Assembly (NCBI GenBank): GCA_012032975.1
Contig: JAAUPU010000163.1
Location: forward strand, 1-6,731
Origin: Caldilineaceae bacterium
Lineage (GTDB): Bacteria > Chloroflexota > Anaerolineae > Caldilineales > Caldilineaceae
DNA: 6,731 nt
Direction: 5' to 3'
Position 1 is the stretch's first letter; every line of letters starts with the position of its first letter. The notes beneath the pieces are model-generated. The model made no database searches and was not told the DNA's origin. It saw only the letters and a program-made list of their open reading frames with translations. Shown in pieces: positions 1 to 5,616 of this stretch. Made by a program: the position numbers and the translations under genes.

Positions 1-65
1 ACCAGGTACCAGTGCCGGACGATCGGCAGCCCCTCCATCCGCAGCATCACGAGCCGGCCGGCCTC
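1..65 (-). pseudogene. Fragment resembling the C-terminal part of a LysR-type regulator (runs off left edge)
   Basis: Reading the minus strand from 65 down to 3 gives 21 open codons containing EAGRLVML and GLPIVRHWYL. This pattern (small-Gly-Arg-Leu, then G-x-P-x-x-R-x-W-aromatic) is familiar from the end of the substrate-binding domain of LysR-family regulators of the CbbR/CysB-like sort. Nearly every codon in this frame ends in G or C, as expected for real coding sequence in GC-rich DNA, while the other two frames show no such bias. No start is visible: the frame simply emerges from the broken end of the metallophosphoesterase on the same strand. It could be a gene remnant, an out-of-frame fusion or a contig chimera. 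The piece is short, so the family call rests on motif recognition only. Confidence 0.4.
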
Positions 66-562
66 GGAGCTCGGGCACCACGGGTATGCGCCGAGATCAC
101 GGTCGCCTCACCGATCGTCTCGATCTCGGTGACAATGGCTTCGGCTGGCTGCTCATTGTAAAAGCCCACCCGGTTGCGACCGGGCACGCCGTGGGCCACA
201 CGCACAGGCTGTGTGCCGGGAAAATAGAGCGTTCGTTCATCGGGCAAGGCGGCCAGAAAGTTGGCCTGTACGGGCGTGACCTGTTCGATCAGCCAGTGCA
301 GTTGACCCCAGCGGGTCGCATCTTCACAGCCTGGCACTGCCCGATCCGTGCCAAAATCCAGATAATAGAACTCATGATTGCCACGCACCACCACCCAGTT
401 TAGCGCCATGACCCGGTCCAGCACTTGCGGGCTGAACGGTACTGCGTTGATCAGGTCACCGTCCAGCACGACCAGATCGGGCTGGATGCGCTCCACTTCT
501 TCGATGATAGCTTCCAGAGCCGGCAAGTTGCCGTGAATATCGGCCAGAACTGCAATGTGCAT
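47..562 (-). CDS. Calcineurin-like metallophosphoesterase, C-terminally truncated or frameshifted
   Basis: This is a predicted cytoplasmic binuclear-metal phosphoesterase of the YfcE/MJ0936-like group; the substrate cannot be told. From the ATG at 562 the protein has 171 residues. It shows the family motifs in order: DxH in LADIHGN (D8, H10), GD (D36), GNHE (N62, H63), AHG (H124) and SAHT (H159). Members usually run to about 200-250 residues and carry GHTH followed by a conserved NPGS segment. Here the reading frame departs directly after SAHT, so the second histidine of that motif and the NPGS part are missing, and a low-complexity Arg/Ala/Pro tail runs to a TGA. The metal site is therefore incomplete as read. 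A GTG at 574 is also in frame, but it lies inside the Shine-Dalgarno sequence of the ATG. The gene is transcribed away from the universal stress genes. Confidence 0.8.
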   Translation of the reverse strand: MHIAVLADIHGNLPALEAIIEEVERIQPDLVVLDGDLINAVPFSPQVLDRVMALNWVVVRGNHEFYYLDFGTDRAVPGCEDATRWGQLHWLIEQVTPVQANFLAALPDERTLYFPGTQPVRVAHGVPGRNRVGFYNEQPAEAIVTEIETIGEATVISAHTRGARAPRPAGS

Positions 563-570
563 TGGGTTGG

Positions 571-578
571 TCACCTCT
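571..578 (-). promoter_or_regulatory. Ribosome binding site of the metallophosphoesterase gene
   Basis: On the minus strand AGAGGTGA lies 8 bases before the ATG at 562-560 and matches the anti-Shine-Dalgarno complement well. It contains the GTG at 574 that could otherwise be taken as the start, so it favours the ATG. Confidence 0.65.
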
Positions 579-685
579 GATATTGAGTGTCAAATCGCTG
601 CCAAGTGTACCCGGTGGGACAAAGGGAAGCAAAAGAGGGGCCTGGTCTCTTCCACCAAGATCCGTGAACTCCACTGGTCATTTGG

Positions 686-712
686 CCGGGTCGAATCCCG
701 GCCATGCCGCCA
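686..712 (+). other. tRNA 3'-end-like sequence (T arm, acceptor strand, CCA) without a 5' half
   Basis: A T-stem CCGGG (686-690) and its partner CCCGG (697-701) enclose TCGAAT. Exactly seven bases follow (CCATGCC), then one discriminator base G (709) and CCA (710-712). This is the spacing of a tRNA 3' end. The T loop is six bases instead of the canonical seven (TTCGAAT), so one T is missing. No matching 5' acceptor (GGCATGG), D arm or anticodon arm can be built upstream between 575 and 685, so this is not an intact tRNA gene. It could be a remnant, an integration-site duplicate, or only a stable hairpin: TGGCCGGG (683-690) pairs perfectly with CCCGGCCA (697-704). Confidence 0.4.
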
Positions 713-736
713 GTGAAAGACCTGATATATCGGCGG

Positions 737-764
737 GTGACCTGGTTGAGTCAATGGCTATACT
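737..764 (+). promoter_or_regulatory. Candidate sigma-70-type promoter for the universal stress genes
   Basis: GTGACC (737-742, four of six matches to TTGACA) and TATACT (759-764, five of six to TATAAT) are separated by 16 bases and lie 75 bases before the first stress-protein ATG. The -35 box is poor, so this is only a plausible site. Confidence 0.35.
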
Positions 765-826
765 TGAAGTGATCAGGGTGTACGCCCATTGGCAGCCGAT
801 GCCAACGCGCCCAAATCGCCTTTTCT

Positions 827-832
827 AGGAGG
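827..832 (+). promoter_or_regulatory. Strong ribosome binding site fixing the start of the first stress protein
   Basis: AGGAGG is followed by 7 bases and then the ATG at 840. This decides against the in-frame TTG at 789, which would add 17 residues not typical of the family. Confidence 0.8.
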
Positions 833-839
833 CCGGACG

Positions 840-1331
840 ATGTCACTACCCTATTCCAAGATTATGGTCCCACTGGACGGCTCAGATCTGGCAGCAAACG
901 CGCTGCCCCACGCAGTTCTTCTGGCGCAGAGCTTCGGTGCAGAGCTGGTGCTCGTACGCGTTGTGGATGACCTGGCGCGCCAGGAGCCAGAGATGATGGA
1001 GGCTGAACTGCATGAGCAAGGTGTCGAGTTGATCCGCCAACAATTGGCGCGCACAACTCAGCAGGCCGAGGCTGAATTGGGGCGAGCCACCGACGAATTG
1101 ACCGCACGCTCGCTTGAGACGACCGCGGTGGTGCTGGTCGGCGAAGCGCCCGACCTCATCCTGGACTACGCCCACCGCAGCGACGTTGACTTGATCGTCA
1201 TGAGCACTCACGGGAGGACTGGGCTGTCCCGCTGGCTCTTTGGCAGCGTCGCCGAAAAGGTCTATCGACGGGCGCATTGTCCCGTCCTGATCGTTCGCGT
1301 AGCCAATGAAACTGTCAGAAGCGTCGGCTAG
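840..1331 (+). CDS. Universal stress protein (UspA family), first of a tandem pair
   Basis: A 163-residue single-domain universal stress protein, the usual size. These small alpha/beta cytoplasmic proteins commonly bind ATP and accumulate in stress or growth arrest; the exact role here is unknown. The N-terminal strand IMVPLDGSDLA (8-18) has the conserved Asp (D13) that contacts adenine in ATP-binding members. The C-terminal nucleotide loop is STHG-RTGLSRWLF-GS (122-136), matching the G-2x-G-9x-G-S/T pattern except that Ser replaces the first Gly, a frequent variant. It ends with the usual strand CPVLIVRV (147-154). The ATG at 840 is chosen because AGGAGG lies 7 bases upstream. The second family member starts 30 bases after the stop, so the two are probably one transcript. 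The middle helix (about 44-90) is rich in Glu and Gln. Confidence 0.93.
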   Translation: MSLPYSKIMVPLDGSDLAANALPHAVLLAQSFGAELVLVRVVDDLARQEPEMMEAELHEQGVELIRQQLARTTQQAEAELGRATDELTARSLETTAVVLVGEAPDLILDYAHRSDVDLIVMSTHGRTGLSRWLFGSVAEKVYRRAHCPVLIVRVANETVRSVG

Positions 1332-1361
1332 CGTCGTGCCCCATTGACGAGGAGGTTGAAG

Positions 1362-1856
1362 ATGTTAAAGCCCTATCAGACGATTATGGTGCCGTTGGAT
1401 GGCTCTGACCTGGCCGAACAAGCCTTGCCCCATGCTCGCGAGATTGCACAAAGGCAGGGCGGCCGGCTGATCCTGTTTGGAGTTGCGCCCGATGTTGCTC
1501 GAGCTCTGTCAAGAAGCCTGATTCTGCCTGAGATGGTCGCCATCCGCCAGGCCCACCAGGTCGACGAACAGCCTGTGATTGACCATTTCTCGGAAGCGCT
1601 GGAGCAGGCCGCCGAGACGATTCGCCGCCAACATGTCGAGGTGGATGTGGTCGTCCAGATCGGTTCGCCGGCAGAGCAGATCATCGACTTTGCCGTCGAA
1701 ATGGATATCGACCTGATCGTGATGAGCACCCACGGGCGGACCGGAGTGGGTCGCTGGGTCTATGGCAGTGTAGCCAATAAGGTCATTGGCCACGCACCTT
1801 GCCCGGTGTTGCTCGTGCGTGTACCACCTGAGGAATTGGCTGGGTCTTTGCACTGA
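1362..1856 (+). CDS. Universal stress protein (UspA family), second of a tandem pair
   Basis: A 164-residue paralogue of the preceding gene. The N-terminal block TIMVPLDGSDLAEQALPHA and the C-terminal block DLIVMSTHGRTG...RW..GSVA.KV nearly match the first protein, whereas the central region (about 40-105) has diverged, as expected when a duplicated pair keeps the ATP site but changes its surface. The adenine-contacting Asp (D13) and the loop STHG-9x-GS (122-136) are present. The ATG at 1362 follows AGGAGG at 1350-1355 with 6 bases of spacing; a TTG at 1344 in the same frame lacks such a site. Only 30 bases separate it from the upstream gene. The 160 bases after its stop hold no convincing terminator, although CCGTCG (1860-1865) and CGACGG (around 1890) could form a loose long-looped stem. 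Confidence 0.93.
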   Translation: MLKPYQTIMVPLDGSDLAEQALPHAREIAQRQGGRLILFGVAPDVARALSRSLILPEMVAIRQAHQVDEQPVIDHFSEALEQAAETIRRQHVEVDVVVQIGSPAEQIIDFAVEMDIDLIVMSTHGRTGVGRWVYGSVANKVIGHAPCPVLLVRVPPEELAGSLH

Positions 1857-1914
1857 TTCCGTCGCCGGCTCAATTCTGGAATGTTCCGACGACGGCCATG
1901 CCCAGGCAATTGGC

Positions 1915-1944
1915 TTGCGTCGAGTACGCTGTGCGATGTATGAT
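1915..1944 (+). promoter_or_regulatory. Candidate promoter for the SH3b-excalibur gene
   Basis: TTGCGT (1915-1920) and TATGAT (1939-1944, five of six matches to TATAAT) are 18 bases apart and lie 72 bases before the ATG at 2017. The -35 match is weak (three of six). If real, it separates this gene from the stress pair upstream. Confidence 0.35.
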
Positions 1945-2016
1945 GCAGCCGGGTCTGGCGAATCGCGCCGACCAGGTTGTTTCTGTTGCGTGCTTGAACG
2001 TTGAGAATGTGGCGCC

Positions 2017-3168
2017 ATGGGCAAAGTCGTCAAGTGGAGTCTAGGGCTGAGCGCGCTTGTGCTGCTGTTGTGGGGTGTCGGCGCCTGGTGGAATTCGACT
2101 GACCCTCAGCCGCCCTCCGCGTCTACGCCCTCCCCGTCAGTCGTGTTGATCACGCCAACCGCATCCGCCGATAGCCAGAGCGCGGCGACTCTGCCGCCAT
2201 TGGCAACACCTCAGAGTCTGCGCGGCGCGGTTGTCATCATTCCGCCGGAAGGCAAGGATTCTCCAAGCGCAAATCGCGTCTCCGCCGAGAACGGTCAGAT
2301 CCCGTTGTTGGCGACACCCGGCGCACAGGGTGTAGTGATCGTCGCGCCCACGCCAACGCCGACCGAACCCACCGCGACGCCAACGCCTCTTCCCTCGCAG
2401 ACGGCGCCTCCGCCGACCCAAACCCCAACATCGACACGTGATATTCGCACTACCCCTACGTCTCCTGCCGTCATTCAACCAGCGCCTCCCTCGGACCTTG
2501 CACCGGATGAACCGGCGCCTGCGGTGGCTCTGGCTTTCTCTTTGCCCACTTCGACCGCAACCCCAACCCCCCTGACACTGGCCGCGGTCTGGGCTGTGGA
2601 GCAAGCGAGCGTTGCCCAGGTGGTCATCGCCGCCAACAGCCGCGACGCGGTGATCCCACTCCCGACGTCGTCTGCCGTGGCCGATGGGCTGACAGTTGCG
2701 GTTGGAGATGCAGCGCTGTATGCCAGTTCGAATGCTGTGTCAGCCGTATCCGGCAATGTGGTTTCTGGCGAGGTGTTGCAGATCGTGGGTCGCCATGTGG
2801 AGGGCGAGTGGTACTTGCTTGAGAGCGGGCTATGGATACGGGCCGATGTCGTTGCAAATCCGCCGGAACGGTTGCCCCTGATGTTTCCAACCGCCACGCC
2901 GATCCCGACGGCGACGCTTTTGCCGACCCCGACCGAGCCACCGACGCCTACACCGTTGGCGTCGCCCACCAGCACACTCCAGCCGACGCCCCTCTCGGTC
3001 GTGGTCTGCGATTGCAGCGCGCCCGACCTCTATGCTTGCTACAACTACGATTTCGCAACCCAAGCCGAAGCCCAGGCCTGCTACGAATATTGCTTCCGTC
3101 TCGTCGCCTGGGATCTCCACAGACTCGACCCCGACCAGGACGGTCAGGCTTGTGAGGACCTGCGCTAG
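2017..3168 (+). CDS. Membrane-anchored Thr/Pro-rich protein with SH3b-like and excalibur-like domains
   Basis: A 383-residue protein predicted to sit outside the cytoplasmic membrane. Residues 1-6 are basic (MGKVVK), and 7-25 form one hydrophobic segment acting as a signal anchor. Residues 30-190 are a low-complexity linker rich in Pro, Thr, Ser and Ala with TPTPT runs near 111-125. Residues about 225-280 look like a bacterial SH3 domain (LYASSN, then VVSGEVLQIVGR, EGEWYLL, GLWIRADVV), a fold often tied to cell-wall binding. A second Thr/Pro linker follows (290-326). The C-terminal part (331-383) resembles excalibur: FATQAEAQA, then DPDQDGQACE, with Asp residues 371, 373 and 375 suited to calcium binding. 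It has six cysteines (331, 333, 341, 355, 359, 379), which could form disulfides. No enzyme domain is visible. The ribosome binding site is weak, but the ATG at 2017 directly precedes the anchor. The domain calls come from motifs, and the function is unknown. Confidence 0.85.
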   Translation: MGKVVKWSLGLSALVLLLWGVGAWWNSTDPQPPSASTPSPSVVLITPTASADSQSAATLPPLATPQSLRGAVVIIPPEGKDSPSANRVSAENGQIPLLATPGAQGVVIVAPTPTPTEPTATPTPLPSQTAPPPTQTPTSTRDIRTTPTSPAVIQPAPPSDLAPDEPAPAVALAFSLPTSTATPTPLTLAAVWAVEQASVAQVVIAANSRDAVIPLPTSSAVADGLTVAVGDAALYASSNAVSAVSGNVVSGEVLQIVGRHVEGEWYLLESGLWIRADVVANPPERLPLMFPTATPIPTATLLPTPTEPPTPTPLASPTSTLQPTPLSVVVCDCSAPDLYACYNYDFATQAEAQACYEYCFRLVAWDLHRLDPDQDGQACEDLR

Positions 3169-3180
3169 CGCAAGGTTTTT
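3158..3180 (+). terminator. Hairpin terminator overlapping the stop codon of the SH3b-excalibur gene
   Basis: The perfect palindrome TGCGCTAGCGCA (3161-3172) is extended by ACC (3158-3160) pairing with GGT (3174-3176) across one bulged A (3173). It is followed directly by Ts up to 3180. The stop codon TAG (3166-3168) lies in the loop region. It suits a Rho-independent terminator and sits between two convergent genes. The U tract is short (TTTT or TTTTT). Confidence 0.55.
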
Positions 3181-3224
3181 CGCTTCCTGTACACGTCCCG
3201 TCAAATATCCGCCCCTCAGATTAT

Positions 3225-3872
3225 CTATCGCAGCAATAACCTGATCAACGTATCAGCCAGCCATTGACTGTATTGTTCTCTGGTCCACTTGCGGGCGACT
3301 GTTAACAGTTGGAAGAGTTCAGGACTGGAGAGCGCCCAGACAGTTTCAGCGGCTTGCGTCTCAGTCAACCCCTCGCGTAATGGGCCGTGTTCGGATAGAT
3401 GCTGAACGAATATCTCCATATTGCGCAAGCGTTCCCTAAGGAGATTTTGCAGGAGATCGTCAATATCTGGCTCGATTTTCGCTGCTGGTCGCATCGTTTC
3501 GAAAATCGGAGCCACGCGTTCCAGGATCGCCGAAATGTCCTGGGCAAACCGATGTAACTGTTGACGTGGATCCTGTTCTTGAAGTACGGCCTGGGGGCCT
3601 GGTCGCTCCAGCAGGGGAATAGGTTCGTCATCACCGCCCACGGATATGTCAATCAAGCGCGCCAGGATAGCTCGTTTGTTGCCGAAAACTGCGTAAATCG
3701 TTTCGGGTGCTACCTCAGATTCCTGGGCAATGGCTTCTATGGTTGCGCCTGTATAGCCGCGTTCGGCAAACAATTTACGAGCCGCTTCGACGATCCTTAG
3801 ACGAGTCTCGCGCGCCTGTGCTTTACGTCTTGTTGAGTTGTAACGACGTTTGGATTTCCTTGGTTGAGTCAT
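3225..3872 (-). CDS. TetR-family transcriptional regulator
   Basis: A 215-residue one-component repressor. A basic N-terminal tail (RKSKRRYNSTRRK) precedes the TetR helix-turn-helix at about residues 22-70: the helix RIVEAARKLFAERGYTGATIEAIA, then the recognition segment VAPETIYAVFGNKRAILARLID. The C-terminal ligand/dimer domain ends in ALSSPELFQLLTVARKWTREQYSQWLADTL, a common ending in TetR proteins with unknown ligand. The ATG at 3872 is preferred: a promoter fitted at 3924-3952 would start RNA near 3917, leaving no room for a ribosome site before the other in-frame candidates (ATG at 3908, TTG at 3920). Its own ribosome site is weak, so the start is uncertain. It diverges from a membrane methyltransferase gene, and a 31-bp inverted repeat lies between them, which suggests autorepression and control of that neighbour. 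Its GC content is lower than that of the flanking genes. Confidence 0.9.
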   Translation of the reverse strand: MTQPRKSKRRYNSTRRKAQARETRLRIVEAARKLFAERGYTGATIEAIAQESEVAPETIYAVFGNKRAILARLIDISVGGDDEPIPLLERPGPQAVLQEQDPRQQLHRFAQDISAILERVAPIFETMRPAAKIEPDIDDLLQNLLRERLRNMEIFVQHLSEHGPLREGLTETQAAETVWALSSPELFQLLTVARKWTREQYSQWLADTLIRLLLR

Positions 3873-3912
3873 TCGTTTCTTGACAGCTCGCCAACTTGGA
3901 TGTACCATTGAT

Positions 3913-3943
3913 GTATTCAATACAGAGTATCAATATTGAATAC
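3913..3943. promoter_or_regulatory. Perfect inverted repeat, candidate TetR operator
   Basis: GTATTCAATA (3913-3922) and its exact reverse complement TATTGAATAC (3934-3943) flank 11 bases. Each arm also contains a small near-palindrome, TATT-C-AATA and TATT-G-AATA, with centres 20 bp apart, about two helical turns. The element lies in the AT-rich gap between tetR and the divergent methyltransferase and covers the -10 box and start point of the fitted tetR promoter, the typical place for a TetR autoregulatory site. Confidence 0.6.
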
Positions 3944-3952
3944 GATTATCAA
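3924..3952 (-). promoter_or_regulatory. Candidate promoter of the tetR gene
   Basis: On the minus strand TTGATA (3952-3947, five of six matches to TTGACA) and TACTCT (3929-3924, three of six to TATAAT) are 17 bases apart. The inverted repeat covers the spacer and the -10 box. The weak -10 keeps this tentative. Confidence 0.35.
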
Positions 3953-3990
3953 CCATTACTCGGCGTTGGCCTAATGTTCCCTTTACTCTG

Positions 3991-3998
3991 AAAGAGGG
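3991..3998 (+). promoter_or_regulatory. Ribosome binding site of the membrane methyltransferase
   Basis: AAAGAGGG ends 6 bases before the ATG at 4005. An in-frame GTG at 4002 would be only 3 bases away, so the ATG is the better start. Confidence 0.6.
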
Positions 3999-4004
3999 TT
4001 CGTG

Positions 4005-4451
4005 ATGAAATTGATCTCCACATTTGCCCTGCCTGTTGTGATGCTGGCCGCGCTATATCTATTGATTTCAGGAAGCTTGTTTTCCATCAACCTGCTGCTT
4101 GTCGTGCAGGGGTTAGCCATCGCACTGATGGTCTGGGCCAGACGCAGTTTTCAACCGAATCAGTTCAGTATCCATGCGCAACCAACAGAAGGCCATATGT
4201 TCTCTTCGGGGCCATATCGGGCAATACGCCATCCCATGTATGCTGGGGCTTTGGCGATTATCTGGTCTGGCATTTTAGGTCATATCTCTCTTCTCAACCT
4301 TGCTATCGGGGCTGCCGTTACGATTGTAATTTCCATCCGAATCATGGTCGAAGAACAGTATCTTCTGGAGCGGTTTCCAGACTACCGTGAATACTCACGC
4401 AAGACCAGGCGTCTCATTCCATTTGTCACTGGGCTACTCAAGCAGCCATGA
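4005..4451 (+). CDS. Integral-membrane methyltransferase, isoprenylcysteine carboxyl methyltransferase / phospholipid methyltransferase-like
   Basis: A 148-residue membrane protein. Hydrophobic segments at about 6-22, 26-45, 80-93 and 96-113 suggest four membrane passes. Between the second and third is the family hallmark GPYRAIRHPMYAG (69-81), and after the last is the second hallmark with VEEQYLLERFPDYREY (115-130) and RRLIPF. In the isoprenylcysteine methyltransferase and phosphatidylethanolamine methyltransferase families these blocks bind S-adenosylmethionine at the membrane face. The methyl acceptor cannot be deduced: bacteria usually lack prenylated CaaX proteins, and members of this family have been linked to lipids and small thiols. 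The ATG at 4005 is chosen by its ribosome site. The gene is divergent from tetR and shares its low GC content, so it is probably the repressor's main target. The convergent 105 bases after its stop show no clear terminator. Confidence 0.88.
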   Translation: MKLISTFALPVVMLAALYLLISGSLFSINLLLVVQGLAIALMVWARRSFQPNQFSIHAQPTEGHMFSSGPYRAIRHPMYAGALAIIWSGILGHISLLNLAIGAAVTIVISIRIMVEEQYLLERFPDYREYSRKTRRLIPFVTGLLKQP

Positions 4452-4556
4452 GCAACGCTGACATGGGCAAATAACGCCGATGATCCTTCTATGCGCATTG
4501 ATGAATTTGCTTGACGGACAGTGTTTGTTCCATTTCCGCGATGGTATGGACTCGCA

Positions 4557-5615
4557 CTATTTTCTCGTCAAGTAGACCGTAATCTCACTGCGGTTGTGGA
4601 AAAGCTGCCTGGCCCCGGTGATGTCGTACGCGTTGGCCAGAATTTTGAAGCAATGGTCGAGGATCTCGCGGCGTTGGAACTTGGGGAGCTTGAGCGTCAG
4701 CAGCGCGATGCCGCCGGGGTAGAGCTGGGGCGCGTATGCAACCATCAGCCGCGAGGAATCGCGGCCATCCATGCGCATATCGTTGACGATCAGGTCGAAC
4801 TGGTCGGGGTCTCTGGCGAGATACTCCTCCGCAGTCATCCGCTTGTGGCGCACCCCCCGATCTTTGGCCACACGAGGGTCCAGGTCGCCAGGGTCCACTG
4901 CCGTGACAAACTGCTCGCGGCTGCGCAAAATACGCGTCCAGCCGCCGGGCGATGCGCCCAGGTCCAGCACCACACCCCTCGCCGGCAATTCAAGCTCGAA
5001 GACTTCGATCGCCTCCAGCAACTTAAACTCCGAACGGCTGACCTGTTCTGCCTCGCGCGCAAAGCGGCGCATTCCGCCTGCCCAGTCCGATAGATTGTGG
5101 ACGGTTAGTGACAAGCCGAGATAGGCGTCGGCGGATGTATGGCCCTCATCGTCCTTCGTTTCCATGCAGACAACCGACAGAATCTGTTGAGGATTGCGCA
5201 CATCCAACGGCGCGCGCGCGATCTCAATGATGTGCTGCGAGAGTGCACTGTTGATGTCAAATGGCTTGTAGGGCAGGTCGTTGAAGACGCGGCTCTGCAC
5301 CGAAAAGCTGTAGTCGGCATCGAGCAGATAGCCAAGCTCGTCATCGTATGCGACGATCAGTGCCTCCAGGTCGCCCGCACCGTTTTCCAGTGGCACCGTC
5401 GCCTGCACCGGGCAAATATGGCGCACAAAGATCGGCGGCGTCTCGCGCCACCTCTCGGCGAGATCGACGAATGTTTCCGTGCATTGGACCAGCGCGATAT
5501 CTGGCGCGGGCGTTGCGAGGATCGTTCCGTCGGATGCACCACGCTGGAATTCGTTGAGGGCAAGGTCCAGGAAATCGGGGTCAGCGGTAAGGATCAGCCT
5601 GTTGTTGGCAGCCAT
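4557..5615 (-). CDS. THUMP plus FtsJ/RlmM-like SAM-dependent rRNA 2'-O-methyltransferase
   Basis: A 352-residue cytoplasmic protein, close in size and order to RlmM, which methylates the ribose of 23S rRNA C2498 in E. coli. Residues 1-100 form a variable N-terminal domain. About 115-185 resembles a THUMP RNA-binding region ending in NLSDWAGGMRR. The Rossmann methyltransferase domain begins at SRSEFKLLEA (193-202). Motif I is DLGASPGGW (218-226), and D241 in VDPG follows strand 2. The FtsJ tetrad K-D-K-E appears complete: K198, D279 (VNDM), K309 (LTLKLP) and E344 (SEITVYL). It is therefore probably an active 2'-O-methyltransferase; the target, 23S rRNA or other RNA, is inferred. The ATG lies one base after the purB stop, with AGGAGA inside the end of purB, which implies one transcript and coupled translation. 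It converges on the membrane methyltransferase gene. Confidence 0.88.
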   Translation of the reverse strand: MAANNRLILTADPDFLDLALNEFQRGASDGTILATPAPDIALVQCTETFVDLAERWRETPPIFVRHICPVQATVPLENGAGDLEALIVAYDDELGYLLDADYSFSVQSRVFNDLPYKPFDINSALSQHIIEIARAPLDVRNPQQILSVVCMETKDDEGHTSADAYLGLSLTVHNLSDWAGGMRRFAREAEQVSRSEFKLLEAIEVFELELPARGVVLDLGASPGGWTRILRSREQFVTAVDPGDLDPRVAKDRGVRHKRMTAEEYLARDPDQFDLIVNDMRMDGRDSSRLMVAYAPQLYPGGIALLTLKLPKFQRREILDHCFKILANAYDITGARQLFHNRSEITVYLTRK

Positions 5616-5616
5616 G

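Noticed and set aside
562..828. An 88-residue plus-strand open frame between the phosphoesterase and the stress genes
   Set aside because: It has no recognisable domain or ribosome site, it runs through the tRNA-like hairpin and the promoter region, and its composition is unlike the neighbouring proteins.
789..839. TTG-initiated N-terminal extension of the first stress protein
   Set aside because: The AGGAGG site sits 7 bases before the ATG at 840, and the family normally begins right at that strand.
1786..2004. A 72-residue plus-strand open frame overlapping the end of the second stress protein
   Set aside because: It is a frame shadow over about 70 bases and then runs through intergenic sequence with no family resemblance or ribosome site.
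2347..2460. CRISPR-like or satellite repeat suggested by recurring ACGCC units
   Set aside because: The units encode the Thr/Pro linker of the envelope protein and have no spacer structure.
3873..3920. Longer tetR starts (ATG at 3908, TTG at 3920)
   Set aside because: They fall at or within the likely transcription start and the inverted repeat, and they lack a Shine-Dalgarno sequence; the ATG at 3872 keeps the full TetR fold.
4452..4556. A terminator between the convergent membrane methyltransferase and RlmM-like genes
   Set aside because: Only weak imperfect pairings such as GGA with TTCC were found, with no T tract after a stable stem.
4521..5093. A 190-residue plus-strand open frame antisense to the RlmM-like gene
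   Set aside because: The minus frame has complete methyltransferase motifs; the plus frame shows no family signature and is a typical shadow in GC-rich DNA.
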